From assembly GCF_023856365.1 (NCBI RefSeq), contig NC_064543.1, positions 11,263,459-11,327,458 on the forward strand: DNA of 64,000 nucleotides, read 5' to 3'. A model generated the notes under the pieces. That model was given only the letters and a program-made list of their open reading frames with translations. It was not told the origin of the DNA and searched no databases. Source of the stretch: Brienomyrus brachyistius (lineage: Eukaryota; Chordata; Actinopteri; Osteoglossiformes; Mormyridae). A program made the position numbers and the translations under genes. Positions 1 through 14,069 of the stretch are shown one piece after another; position 1 is the stretch's first letter; each line of letters starts with the position of its first letter.

Positions 1-1190
1 CCCCAGCCTGGTGCCCCACTCAATTTGGGATAGCCCCCCCCCCGATCCTGGCCAGGATGGGTGTTTGAAAGCTGCGTTTTGTCTTCCTCCACACCGTAGA
101 GCATCAAGATGACGATCTTCTTCAGATAAATCTTCTTCGGAGTGGATTTACAGCCTTAAACACCGTATGCCTGACCTTCCCATGAGATCAAAAAACAATC
201 AATCCTGCCAATGCCATTCCCTATCAGGCGGGGGAGCCGTTGAGTGCGTTCAGCCCCACACAGCCCCTCCAGGCAGACGAGAGGCGCAGCTTCTGTGTGA
301 TCGTGACCTGAATAGGGTGGTGTGTGAAGAGGATCCCAGTACCTCTGGGACATCCGTCTCCACACCGTATAGAGAGTCATACTTTTTGATTACAGCTCCA
401 CCCCACACTCTGAGCGCTACCTCTATAAATGCACACATTGGGTGTGTAATTACTTAATTTTCAAGGCACATTTGCTACACCCTGCTACCTTTATCAAAGG
501 AATATGAAGCACTAAACCAAAACTGCTTTAGTTGTATGAACTCCCACATGGTCGCCAGTTTTCAGCAGCCCATCAGCATGACGCAAGCAGGTCTGCAGTG
601 ACGGATAGACAGATGTTCCTCAGAAATAGGAGCTGTCCATTGAGCACAGGGTTGCATGCCAAAGAAAAGCTTTTGGCTGCTTTCATGAACACAGACTCCT
701 TCTGTTTGACTTTGGACAATAATTATGTCTGATCCAGAGCCAAGTTATAAACAAACAAGCAAATATTAATCAAGGGAAACCTCCATTTTGGGCCTTAAGC
801 TTATTCCCTGCAATAAACATCGACGTTCTGTTCAGGAAAACAAAAAAAAAAAAAAAAAACATCTTGCAAATGGTTTAGCCAGTGTTCAATAAGTAATCAT
901 TTAATCATTTTTTGTGTATTACGGTCGATGGTGGATTAAGGACACCACCCCCACCCATTTAAAACCTACAGGACACGGACTGGGTCAAAATGACTACTAT
1001 CTGACATATTTGAAAAATATCGAACAATCCTGAGTATATTTGAGCAATAAACTGCTTTAACATCTACAGTAAGTTGCGCTTTAACAGTGATTGATATACA
1101 AAGTGAATAAGATTTTATGTTATTCACTCCTCCCTTTCACTAGACTAATAATAAAAAGAACGTATTTTAATCTTTGTAGTTAACTACATA
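1..1190. other. Intergenic, no gene recognised
   Basis: No exon-like or family-matching frame was seen. It contains an A-tract at 842-859 and a short C-rich stretch near the start. Confidence 0.6.
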
Positions 1191-1192
1191 TA

Positions 1193-1520
1193 CAGTACTG
1201 TGCAAAAGTCTTAAGCAGTCAAAGAAAATCATGTGTAAATGATCTTCATGTTGACAGACATGCTATCAAGTTGATATTATGTCTAAGTATTTCAACTTAG
1301 CTACTTCGAAACCTCTATTAAAATCACCTCAGATTTTGCGCAAACTGTCCAATACACTCATGATTTTTTTTTTACTATTTATACACTGTTTAACTAATCA
1401 ATATGTCATTGAGCTAAGTCAATTAATTAATTGAGCTGGCCGTGAAATCCTCACCTACTATACTCAGATAAATAGCCTTAAACATTTTCTTTGCATGGCT
1501 AAAACTTTTGCACAGTACCG
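1193..1520. mobile_element. Non-autonomous Tc1/mariner-type element (MITE)
   Basis: The left end reads CAGTACTGTGCAAAAGTCTTA and the right end is its near-perfect inverse (TAAAACTTTTGCACAGTACCG). TA dinucleotides at 1191-1192 and 1521-1522 fit a TA target duplication. The ends resemble teleost Tc1-like terminal repeats. There is no transposase reading frame inside the 328 bases. Confidence 0.8.
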
Positions 1521-1522
1521 TA

Positions 1523-1730
1523 CACTATTGGCCAAGACTGTGGAAACACTTCCAATGTTTAGAGATCGGGGAACTTTATTGCAGCTTCTCCAGTTACTTA
1601 TTTAATTGTCCAGTGTATGATATTTATAACAGTGTTTGATTGTTTATATACATTACTGCCAATATTTGTGTAGTGATTTTTAAAGTGTAATGCCAAAAAT
1701 GTTAGGCGTTTCCAAAATGTTTCCCACTGG
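1523..1730. mobile_element. Second Tc1/mariner-type MITE abutting the first
   Basis: The element starts CACTATTGGCCAAGACTG and ends with a related inverted end, CATTTTGGAAA-like and CCCACTGG, flanked by TA. The left TA (1521-1522) is shared with the right flank of the neighbouring element. A diverged copy in the opposite orientation lies at 26831-27000, which confirms that this is a dispersed repeat. Confidence 0.7.
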
Positions 1731-4700
1731 TATATATATTTTCATCATTGCACTATCTGACCACTATATAATAGTGTGCATAATGTACAGTACACATATC
1801 AGCTATATTTTACATGTGCTTCTGGCTGTGTGGCCGAGCTGATTCCCGCTCTGGATGGCCAGGATAAGCTGTGTGTGGGTGTCTCTGCTCTCCGTGTCGA
1901 TGTGAATGAGTCCAGCCCGGCCAGGGTTGAGGTGCACATCGCTTACATTGTTGCTCAAATCGGATATGCCTTTCTTCTGTCAGCCATGATTTCAAGGTCC
2001 GATGCCAGTTTGCCGAAGGAGGCTTCTGAGCGTCTGCGTTTGGGGCGATACAGCGAAGTTTCCACTTCTTGGGAGTAAATGATTCGATTGTACTTCTGGG
2101 GCAAATCACTTCAGTGTTCTAATGGCTTTAGATTTGGAATTTTTATATCGCTACAGTTCATTTGGGGGAAAAAGGGGACCGCTCTCGGGAATTTTCTGGA
2201 AGGCTGTCCCTCCACCGACATAAGAATCGAGGCACCTACTGTAAAGCTGAGATATGTGTTGTGTTTCATGCATGAACGGTTCTGATGCATTTACAGGAAT
2301 AGGATCCATTTCCAGCTTATCGTGTCTTGGACGCCTCACCTCTCCTTGCCCTGGTTAAAACATGGTCACATTGCGATGTCACACTCTGCTTAATTCTGTA
2401 AATACCCCCTTTAACGCGTAATTCTAGCCAGCCTCTTCAAGCCCCCCCCACCCAGAAATAATTTCCTAGTCGTGGGTTTGCTCTTCCATCTTGGCCACGC
2501 TAACACTTGAGCCCATGCCTTCTTTTCCTTCTCAATCTCCGCTAATCCTCACGTAGCGCCTCCATCCTTCCATAAAGAAAACCTGCCCATATTCCCCAGG
2601 ATGGCATATTAACACTGTCATTGGCTGTGTTGCCCCAACCTGATTGGCTATTGCATGTGGGCGTGTCTGGTGCTGCTTTCACCATATGGAGGCTCAGATA
2701 AGGTGTCACAGGGCGTGGCTGGGGGTGCCAGGTGGGTGGTATATACCAAGACATACCACATCTACCTGCTTGTCTAGGCATCCTTGCCCTCCGTAGAAAA
2801 ACTTGACACTCAGCATAGTCTTATAGTCTTCGATAAAAACACGGAACTGTATTATGTAAAGTGTCTATATCTATGTAAAATGTCACACACAGACACTTAT
2901 ATAAGGAAACACACTCTCAGGCTCCCTAGAACCTCTCCGAAACATAAAGTACACAGACCTCTAATATATACGTGTGGCTGCTTAATCATGACTTTTAATA
3001 TTGGAAATAAATCTTTTCTACACTGTACTTCCAGCCTCAATGCCTGCCAATTATTTTAATATTCAATAACGCCTCTGACCCAAAGTTGACCCATAATCTT
3101 TCAGACACTTATGAAAAGACCATTATACTGTCTGACTTAAATGATGGGAAATATAAATAGAAATTAATATTTCTTATTACTGCTTTCTGGATGTATTGTA
3201 ATAATAAAACACCAGGGTAGTTATTTTGAAATGAGGTAATTAAGAAGTATTGGGAGAAACGCAGCCGCTTTGAACCCCAGCACACTGCCATATCATTTGC
3301 ATCCCTTTATTTAATGAAGCTCCGGGGGGGGTTAGGATTCGGATGAAACTCCCAACACAACAACATTGGCAAACAAGTACAATGATGCACTCTCTGGAGT
3401 GTAAGTCTGCTATTCCTGCTGACTTCCTGTTGACTGACCTACAGCAGACAGACAGAGTCCCCGACGGAATCAGACAGCCCGGCCAAAGCTAGTTCTCCTA
3501 TTAGGAGAACAAAAAAATGGAAAATGGAAGGAAGAATGGCATCCTGAGTGGAGTGCGGATCTTTTCTCTGGTCTTAATTAGAAATGCTATCCATCACCAG
3601 TTGAAGTTCCTATTCATTTTAGTGACAGGGGACATTACAAATGAATGTGATTATGAATGAAGTGTCAGGCGGGGACTGGAGATTGATGCCCTTGTTGTGG
3701 GATGAGTGTAATAAGTACAGTTAGTGCTGTTGACGGTCAAGATCTGCTCACATCATGTGTAGGCTCCAGAGTCCGTGCGTAGGATTACTCCTTTGCGGAG
3801 ATGCCTTTTCAGCCCAAAGATGAACAAGCAAGCAAAAAAATTTATCTAAAACAAACAAAAGGTTGCTTGTTATTTACAGGTTGCAATCCCCTTTTAATAT
3901 ACCTCGGCCATCATGGTTATATTTAAACACATTTGCATGACAGTGTACAATTTTATCTGGATGACTGTGAAAGCTTGTAAGACTTGTTAACAAAGAATAA
4001 TTATCTCGCAGGCATTTCTTCCATTTTCAATTTCAATTATTTTTTAACACTGGCAAAAGCTTTGGACTGTAGTGTTGAATTTGATGCATGGGTTGGTTAA
4101 CTAATAGGCATATTTAAGTGGTAAGTTACAGGCAGAAGCCAACAATACAAAGGTTTATATTGAGCTGGAAAACACTTTTCAAATCCTTAACCCTCGAGTT
4201 TTATGAGCTTAATAATGTGGTCTTTACGAGCATTTCCCATTTTAAAACAGGCCACATATGAAAATGCATAAAGAAGGATACAATTTGAATATTAAATTAG
4301 TTCGCCCGTATTCATCCAATAGCTCCTTTCTGTGTTGATTTGATTTAATGAAAGATGTAATTGGTTTTTCAGTTATGGCAGTGCTTTAACTTCGGGGGTT
4401 GTACAATGACTTTTCCGGAGGACTGGGGAGAGTTAGCCAATGCTATGACATTCACTTCAGGCATTCAGATCTCCTTTTATTGTTCCTCTGTTTTCATTGT
4501 TTTTCATTAATAGCTGACTTTTCAAGCTCAGCATGTAACAAAAAAATGGATTTCGCTGCAGTCTCGAAGAAAGACATACAGTGACAAAGTAAGACTGTGG
4601 AAGTATTAAAAAATGTGCTGAATGAAAGAGGGAAAAGAACATAAGAATTCATACTTTGGTCAACTGAAAAATGTGAATATTTAATTAACTATGATAAGAA

Positions 4701-6989
4701 AACAGCTATTTTCAGATTGCTTCCCATTTTAACTCTCATTTGGAAATGCCTCAACCAGTCTTTTTGTGAATAGCTATTGCAATTAAGATTGTTTGTGATC
4801 CATTGCAAAAATTCCCAGGGAATATAGTACCATTCTAAGTTAGCATCTAATGGGTTTTTAGAACTGATGGGCCTTGACTCACAAGAGGAACTAAGGGTTC
4901 AGCTACACTAGGTATAATTACACATAGAAAACAAGCCAATATGTCTACTTGAGATAACTCAGGCAAGTTTGGGTGGTCATTTGGGTTCAAAACCAAGTTT
5001 AAATTGGATTCAAAAACAATTAATTCTGCTCAAGATCCATGCAATAATAAATGTATTCCTAATTGCTAGTGTCGTCGGTTTGATAAATGAGTAAATTAAA
5101 ATATAGAATCTTTTCAGTGCAGCCTTTTACGAGGTTGTTGTTAACAGATATCTCCTTACTTGGCAATTATGAAAACAAAAATTTGAAAATCTTCTCATTC
5201 GAGCTTGGTAAGAGCCAAGCAGGTATGTAACTGGAAATGGACAAAACTTATTTCACTAAATGAAACAGACCTGCTTTGAGTGACTGGTGAATAATCGGCG
5301 CAGCAAAAAAAAACCAAGCAACTCTATGGGCACATGATCATTTTGAATAGACGTTTGACCGCAATGTCATTTGAAATGCGCGGATTCTTTGATGAATATG
5401 CATAAACAAATGGCGACAGGCCGGTCGCATCCAAACATTTCCATAGTAAAAATAACAAGAAATGCTGCTGTGATCCCCTGACGACTCGTTCACCAAACAA
5501 ACCAAGGAACCACATTCTCTTGTATTTTTTTTTTCTTTACTTATTCCAAGAAGCGGCAGCTGATGGTAACCCTATTCATGCAGCCATTAAAATTCATCTT
5601 TCACAGCAGAGCTCAGATAAAGGAAATGAATATTAGAATAACATCCTGCTCAAAGTGCCTCTTTCAGAGCTGAAGAAGACAAGCATTTGGCCCGTTGGTA
5701 TCTCTGTGCTACACAGAGATCCATCTCGTCTGAGGTATTGAAATTTGTGTGAGGACAGATGCGTCATGTTTTGTTAGATTACAGTATCTATACCTACAAC
5801 CCACACAGAATCCAAAACTGGGATCTAAAAAAATCAATTAATCGATCAGTCAATCAATAATCAAATTTCCCCATGGGATCAATATGTTCATCGTATTGCA
5901 TTTATATATCTATCTGTGGAGCCAAAGGTTTCAGACTCATATGATAGAGATAATAGTCTCTGTTTACAACGGCACAAAAGTTTCATTGCTTTATGGGAAG
6001 CTGCAGTTTTGGATTCTTCCACATGTTTTGCATATGAATGATTTAAACGAATAACATTTTACTCAGGTGTATATCCCTCAATGGTCTGCGTTTTAACGCG
6101 TCGGAGTTTTTGAGGTAATCAGTTCTTCTTTCCAGAGGAGCCAAATTGTGAAGACATCTGTTATGTTATTAATTTCACATAAATCATAAGCTCCTTGAGG
6201 CCTGAAATGAGGCTTCATTCAAGCCGAATTAATGAAACATGATTGTAAGTCCCTCACACGGAAGGGCTGTCATACAATATTGAGTCGCTCATAATCACTG
6301 TGTAATCTTGGCGTCTGCCACGGGAGAGCGAGTTTAAATCCTGCCATAAAACAATATCTTGAAAAGATCAGAATCTTCTGTGTACCCTTCAGGATTAAAG
6401 GGCGATAAATCTTCTTTGAAATGAATCATCGGTTTTCCGTGAAAGATACAAAATTGCTGTGAAATGCAGTTTTCTTTTTTAATTGTACAGATCCTAGGTG
6501 TTTGTTTGAGGAGAGGGTCTGTCTGCAGGGTAATTTTAGTGCACCCACCCCACTCCACTGCTGTCTGTCTAACCCCCCTGTACCCCCGTCCCCCGCCAGC
6601 GAGACGGGATGACTGCGCAACGCCGTACTCCATCGATGGTTGTTTTAGCCCCGCTGCTGGTGCTTGCGGGGCTGGCGCTACACCAGGAGAAGCCGCCGCC
6701 AGGTGACATCTTGTCAGCTGTGCGCTGACATCAAGGGAGGTGTGCGCGACGGAGGGGAAAACGATAAAGCACAACTGAGTCTCAGGTGTGTTAATCCTCC
6801 GTGATCCCACCTCCCCAGCTCGAGCAAGACAGCGCTGATATGAAAGTGCAATTTAAAAAAAAAAAAAACTCGCTCTCGGTGAGCAGACGTTTCTGGGGGG
6901 CCGATTTAAAGATGTGGACGGCACTCGGTATTTCTTTAACGGCATTTTACTGTTTGAGAGCTTTTCCGTTACACTGCGCTTCGCCATTG

Positions 6990-7230
6990 TTAATATCCGC
7001 CACCGCGTCCTCGCCGATGAAGGGAACATCTGGCCACTCCGCTTCTGCTAGCCTAATTATTTTTATGCAAAGCGGGCACGAGCCGCACGGCAGCAAACGG
7101 GCAAACCCTGCCTCCATTGTTGTCGCCGCTCGCGCTCCTTAATTAAGATGCGCGAGGCGCCGCGCTCCTTTGTTTCCAGGGCGGCGCGCGCGTGCGCTTC
7201 GGCAGCGCGCGGCAGCACAGACTAGTCCTC
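6990..7230. promoter_or_regulatory. CpG-rich patch with embedded AT-rich homeodomain-type motifs
   Basis: CpG is dense compared with the surrounding DNA (for example GGCGGCGCGCGCGTGCGCTT). TAATTA-type sites occur at about 7053 and 7140. No convincing coding frame is present. It may be an unannotated promoter or a developmental enhancer; function is inferred from composition alone. Confidence 0.35.
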
Positions 7231-8782
7231 CCGTACAGCCGGGCTTCCTCTTGAGGTTTAGCGCGCGTTGCTCACACACTGACAGAAATAGGTTGGCTCG
7301 CATTAAGAAGAAGTAGCCCCTCTTAAAACAAGCAAACAAACAAGCGAGCGCGCAGAACAGGCGGTGTCACATCCGCAGCGGCTCCTAATTTCAGACTCTA
7401 GAGGTTAATTGCCTCCCGTCGCTTCAAAGGCGAGTTTTGATGTGCGTTTTTGAGCGCTGTCTTTAGCCTAGCCAGAGAGGGGAGAGGAGATGGGAGGGGG
7501 GCACTTGAGAATTCACTGGCGGTATAACAGCACAGACGTCTCCTCAGGTAATCCTGCCTCTCAAAGGCATTATTGAATTTTCTCTGTTTTTCTTTCTCTC
7601 TTTGTCAAAGCAGGGAGGGGGGAAGGAGTTTGACTTCTTAAGGGTCTGCAGTGCCTGCTTGATTCCCATTCACCTCTGCAGATCCGTGTCAAAATAAACC
7701 CAGACCTTTTTAAGGCGCCGTGCTTTGAAGTGGTGGAGAGCCTCAAATCCAAGCTCCACGCCGCATTGGACGGCCAGAAAAATTAGCAGCCGCCCGGCGC
7801 CCGCCTTTGATGTCTGCCTTTCTCTCTGCCCATTTTAAAAGAGAAATCACAAGAAATGCACCCTGACTCCTAGATTAAGATAATGATTTTGCTGGATGGC
7901 GGCACAGATGCGTGGAGATTTCTACAAATCTGTGTGGTTTTGGCAGTGGGCACATGAAAGGGCTGCGGCTCGTGACAGAGTGTGCATCTGTCGCATTAAA
8001 AACGTCGCGTCTGGCCGCCTCGATGGGTTTGGAGTTGGTGTCTCGCTCACTAATGGCAAAGTGATCTTGTCTTTGCGGCACTTGCTCGATTCCAGTCCGG
8101 TTCAGTGATCGGGACAAGATGCCGGGTATCGGCGGAGGCAGCTTCAGGGAGCAGGCCGGGTGTGCAGGTTACCGCCTCTCCCTGCTCCCATATAACAGAG
8201 GAACCCTCCTATAAAGTACTATCAGGCATTTTCCTTTTTTTTTTTTTTTTTTTTTACCGCACAGTCTGTATGAACGTCTTGCCCTGTTGTCAGGCCTGAC
8301 GATTGTGTATACAGTTTAAGAATGTCTGAGTTATGGGCAACTCATCCTTACCAACTCACTGCCATAAAGCCTATTATATAGAAAATCCTTTATGTACAAA
8401 CCTTCAAGATGTGAACTTTCAAAGATGGGAAAGGCCATGTCCAATAATTAAAAAATTCCTTTAAAAAACTGCAAAATTAAAAACTTGCCAGAATCTCAGA
8501 TTTTGCGGCAGTGCTTGAGTGTTCATACATATTCTTCATACAGTAACATAGACTTGCTCACTAGCAGTAAGTGAGATCCGTTGCCTGAAAACAGCGTCAT
8601 CAGCTGAACGCCCAGGCTAACATTTAGACTTGTGAACTTTTGGTCTTGCAAACCCACTCTTGGAATTGGAACTGGTTCATACCTTGAGTACTTGCTGTAT
8701 TAAAAATATGGGTTAAATACAATGATTTGTGATGAAGAACTCGCACTTCAGTGTTACATCAGCTCGAAGTATGTTACTCTAT

Positions 8783-8803
8783 ATATTATTATTATTATTA
8801 TTA
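8783..8803. repeat. (ATT)n microsatellite
   Basis: About seven ATT units, with short poly(T) tracts in the wider neighbourhood. Confidence 0.85.
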
Positions 8804-10773
8804 TGTACTGTATTGTTATTTTTTCAAGTTCCCTACAAACTTTAGATAAAGATAGACTTGGGGAACGGATTTCGTTCGTAACCTGCATATGAGAAAGAAG
8901 GCCCAAGTTGTTGAAGACATTTCCCACTAACACCCCTGCCCGCCCCACCTCACTGCGTCGCCGCTGTCTCCAGGAGTATTTCAGATGGAAAGTTGGACAC
9001 GCTTCTTGGAATGGCTAATCACCTCACACACGCCCCTTATCCCGTTCGGGCTCCCTCACTTGACAGTTCCACACATTCTGATTATTTTTTTTTTTTTTGG
9101 CACTGACTCCCTATGTCTAGCCATGCTGTAGCTTAAGCGGGGGTCACCAAAGATTTTTTTGGGATGTTCAATTCAGAATGAGGTATTTTTACATTTTATT
9201 GGCATTAAAACTCTTTTAACACAATATAACTAGCCTTTTAGTATGTGGAACAGGCCAAAACTATGTTGATTTCTAGGGGATATCTGCAATGCGCACTGAC
9301 CCCATTATTACTGACTGCAGACGGTCTCTGATATATTTACAGTAGTTTGTTAATTTTCCTTTAAACGGGTTGTCACATCAATGGTATTACTTTAGTTTCT
9401 GATCTGTTTGTTTGAAACTCGAACCCGGTTTGAGATGACGTGTCCCTGAAGGGGCGAAGGAAATGTTCTAAAAAAGAACAAACGTTGTTGACACAGCTTT
9501 TCAACAGTTCCATTTCCAGGTGAACTTCTCCAGTTAGCGTCGTCTTGTCCTCCTTCGCCCGTAGGTGAGTATTGGGGAGGGGGATGCGCCCCGCACCCTT
9601 CTGTACCGACATCTGAACCGTAGCCATGGAAGCCGGCTGGGGAGGGATCAGGTTTCACCTCGTAGCGCCGGGGAGTGCTGATCTGTGGTAACTCCACCGC
9701 GTTGAGCCACCAGGCTTCAGGCTCAGATCTTATCAGTTGCAGAAAGAGGCCGTTTGAGGGCCCGTGGGTGGATCCAGTTCACGTGTCAGGAGATACAGAA
9801 GAAAGATTAATGGCGTAGCTGGAACAGGCCCTCTCCAATCGCTTTGCCCGTATGCCGGGGGTGGGGGGGGGGGGTGGGATGTGTATGAACTCGCCAAGTT
9901 TCACATGGGATAAACGGGGGGGGCTGTTTAAAAAAAAAAAAAAAAAAACCTTTCAGAAAGATTTTTAAAAACCCGACCCTGTCAGGTGCCATGTGGTTTT
10001 TGGAGATTGTGAATGATGTAACCAAGAGTAAGTGTGGGGGTTACCGTTTGAGAGTCCCCCCCCCCCACCCCTCCCGTGGTGGTTTAAAACCTTTCATTCA
10101 GTGGTTCATTCACCAGTCAGCATCAGACGTGGTTTCGGGATCAATTAAAAGATGAAAAGACAGGGCCTCTGATGAATGTTCTTCAACCTCAACACCACCT
10201 CCGAGCAAAGATCTCAGAAATACTTGTTCGAAAAAGTAAAGAGAAACAGTCTGTGATATTTGCCAAGGGTATTTCTTTCATTTCGATGCAGTGACATGCC
10301 ACAAGAAGCCTTAAGAACACTTCAGCGGTAATCCTGTTTGTTGTTAACAATAATTGATCAGTCCAATGTGCTTTCACTCAGCAAATCAATGCTACATGCT
10401 ATAGCAGTCCATGCTTCCTTGGTCAATGGCTTGTCTACCTACAGAAGAGTGTGGAAGTCAGTAATTCTATGTTTATTGTAAAGGATTTTGGTCCGCTTGT
10501 ATGACATCTGCTCTCTTTACTCGACCATGGATTTACACTTCAAACGCAAGGCATCGTCGGAGTTTCTCATCATTTGGTATAAGTACAAATATTTACCTTG
10601 CGGGGCCACATCTGCGAAACCTGACACGAGTTGCCTGTTTAAGACATAGAGGACGACAAATTTGCAGACAGAGTGATGGTAGTTTGTGGTTGCAGGTAAT
10701 TATTCTGAAACACAGCTGCCACGGTCAGTGTGGGTCTCGCTGTATGCCGGGTCCATTGTGGCCTCTGGTGTTT

Positions 10774-10793
10774 GGGGGGGGGGGGGGGGGGGG
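10774..10793. repeat. Poly(G) tract of 20
   Basis: An uninterrupted run of 20 G residues. It could form a G-quadruplex and is prone to length error in sequencing. Confidence 0.9.
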
Positions 10794-13700
10794 TTGATTC
10801 CGGGCCCTAAGTACATAATGTGTGCATGGCAAGACAGGTGACAGGGGGCTTATCGAGAAGGACGAGTCTGACTGGCGCTCCTGTGTGCTGCATCTCGAGT
10901 TACCATGGCTACTGAATATTCATCAAAACCGTGGGGGTGGGCCGAGTCGCCTGTCACCCCTCCATGCACATTTGGGGTAGGTTGTGGGTAAAAGTAGCCA
11001 GTGAAACTAACACAAAGAACATTCTGGGCTTCCTTTATTTTCCATCCTTTGCGTCTGTTTTGAGTTCGGGCTTTTAGTCTTTTTTCTTCTTTCTCTTCAC
11101 CATCGCTGCCGTACTTGTAAGGCTCAATCGTGTAAACATGTTGACAAATGCTCTTTTGTAAACTTTGTTACTGGTGCCATTTATTCGGTAACAAAGCTGT
11201 CATTTGAGATACCGTCTGGGGCTTGTTTTACATTCGAAAGAGTAACCAATTGTCAGCGTGCCCGTCGGTCCTGGTGAGCGGGCCACCCATGACGACGATC
11301 CATAAAGGGACGTATTTATAATCGTGGCAGGGCCAGCATTCCGTAAAAGCTAAGCACCCCTCCCACTTATGGAGTATACAGGCAGTCTCTGAAAAAAAAA
11401 AGCACCCAGGAGGGGTTTTTTTGATAATTGTTAATATGATTAACCTTGTCTTCTCAAGAAAGGTGAACTGGAAAGTGAAGTGACCTCAGGCATCGCAGTA
11501 CAGTTAGTTTAGTCTGTTTTCAGCAAAAAAGGAACGTTATTGCTTTTAAAGTGGGTTTGGGTTTAGTTGCCTATGTGACTGTTATGACTTTCTACAATAT
11601 CTCCCAAATAATTATTCACTCGAGAGGTAATGTTACTTTTTAATCTCCAAATGAAGTCCTGTCTACCCAAATTGCAGGTGTAATACACACACACACTCTC
11701 TATGGTTTCTCATCCGAAATGTGTTGCCGCTCTTGTGGTCCGAAAAGGCTCTGATGGGGCTTGTCCTCCTGTGGCTTTTCTGGGACCTGTAGAACAGATT
11801 TGGTGACAGTGTGAAGACACCCCCCCACCACAACCACCACCTTAGCCTGTGAGCAGCATCACACTGTGCACAGATTGTTCTTTCACTGGAATGGGCGGGG
11901 GTGGGTCCGACCCACAATGAAGGCACCATTTGATCCCCTTTAGTCCAAATTGCTTTCTCTTTGATTTCCATTTAGCCCAGTTTCCCTCTTAGTGCAGAGA
12001 GAGTCCGGTTTCTCTTAAAGAAGGAAGGGGGTCTGTATGTCTGTAAGTGTGTGTTTGGTTGGGATTTCAAAGTGGATTGGTTAAACACTCTAGAGCAGAA
12101 CTAGTTTTGTTTTGAATACTTTTCTAAGTGATCTGAATTGAGCAGAATAGGAGATGAGGAAAAAAATGAAAAATTGTATGAGTGCATATGGTACAATCTT
12201 GGTACATACATAGTAGTTTGTGGAAGGTCTGCAGTTTTACCCACAATGCCATGTGGTGGTGACCTGGGACACCCTCACTTTTTAAGGATAAGGCCTTTAA
12301 GTGAGGGTTCAGAACATCTCATGAGCATCATTCTGGGAGAGGCGGGCCAACAACGTCAAGGGCTGCAGCTGTGGCACCAAATGTTACCGAGAGATCCAAA
12401 TGGGGCAGGTCCCGGGGGCGGGATGGGGTGTATGGGTCACCTGTATGGGGGGGCAGGTGCGAAGCCACAGCGGGGCCATCGGTGTCAATGTGCTGACGGA
12501 GGGACGCGTGGGGAGTTGGGGGGGGTGTCTCTCGTGCCTTCTGGCCAGCAGGCCACCCCCCCCCCCTCGCTCTGACATCCCCTGTCGGCTGCACTAACCA
12601 AGTGTCCTGCCTGTATAAATCTTTCCCCGCGAGGTAAGTGCCTTATTACTGCAGTGGGAAGGCCGGCTGGGACCCATCTGCAGGGGATGGACCTCGCGCT
12701 CCTCTCCATCACACCGGGGCTCAGAAATTATGGGTTTGTTTAAAGGCTGATTACTCCCCAGCGATATGAACAAAGTGCAACCATAAATTTCACCTCCCCT
12801 CCGGCTGGCCTGGCCACTGCGGGACTGTCCCTCTTTCCTCCTAAACACACCTCTTTAACTACTGAGGATCATTTTTAAGGAAATTACACCCTTGGTGCCA
12901 AACATTTTACATTTGTTTTTTTTTCTTTGTTGATATACTGCCCTTTTTATCCGTCGTGACACTAACAAAGAAGCTTGTCATTACTCATCCCAATACAGGC
13001 ATTAAAGTGTAGCCATTTATCCACGAGGGAGACTTCACCCGGTAACTGTTATTGCTGACATTTATTCAAATTAAAATGTATAGTATAAAAAGCCAGGTAC
13101 ATGTAACGTGCAAGACAATTTGAGAAAGTATTGTTGGAAAAATGTTAGACAAAATTTGTATAGAAATTTGTAACTTATGCATTGGTAAAATGGCTAATGT
13201 GCTTAGCTGTAAAGTGTATGGATATAGTCTTCACATGCACATCTAACCCACAAAATTAATCAGCTGGCTTGGAAGAGTATCTTATTGAAAACCGAAATGT
13301 GGTTTGTGTTTGTGAACGTCTAAAACTACCTTAGAACTTGAAAGACCCTTCATGGTTGAATGTTTTTAGATAGATTTCCCTATGCTTATGGCTCGTTGTG
13401 GGAGATCAGTGGCTGCCTCACTCCTCTTGTGGCTGTCCGGGGAGTCCCAGTCACTAGGCTGGGAGGGAAAGTTGGCTGTCCTCTTTATGCTAGCTTCTGC
13501 ATGCTCCTGCTTGCGTTCACTGGCTTACTGGGCCAGGGCAAGCCAGGGGGTGCCAGAGGGATACAGTCTCACTGTCAGTGCGATGGTCTTCTTGTAGGGC
13601 CCCGTGTGCCACGTTTGGCTGAAGGAGAGTGACAGCGGCAAAGGACACAGAGATGCCCTTATTAGGAAGGAATGTGTGTCATGGTTACCACTGGGGCACT

Positions 13701-14069
13701 CTGAATATTTTAGGCACTTCCTGTGGCGTAAGTCTGACAGCCTCCCGTTTTTATAATTTCTTTCTTTCTGTAGAGTCATTTGGATTGGTGTTTAGCCAGC
13801 ACCGGGCCCAGAGCTATCTGTTACACAAGCAGAGATCAAAGCTCTGGTGTTGGCGAGACCACATGGGCCCAGCAGTGCTCTGTTAAACCAGCTGTAGGAC
13901 AGAAACTGCCCTCGTTTGCTTATTGACAAGGCTCTGAAAGATTTATGGTCTCCATGTGACATTGACTCCTCCATGATTGATGTTTGGGTTGATGCTTTAG
14001 ATGCCAAAATGCAGAGGAATTACATCTTTATTTTTTTTTTCCAAATCTGCCTTTGATTTTAGACTAGGA

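Larger units (their letters stand above)
1733..14069. other. Intergenic region 3' of irx6, part 1
   Basis: No recognisable gene. Open frames here are short and unlike known families. Repeat-poor stretches such as 3880-4340 and 5540-5700 read like non-coding conserved DNA, but this cannot be shown without alignment. Homopolymers include T at 8237-8256, G at about 9850-9862, A at about 9931-9948 and the 20-G run at 10774. Confidence 0.55.

Noticed and set aside
6334..6810. Open frame of 158 codons on the minus strand
   Set aside because: Low-complexity alanine and proline patches, no family resemblance, and no splice or codon-use support.
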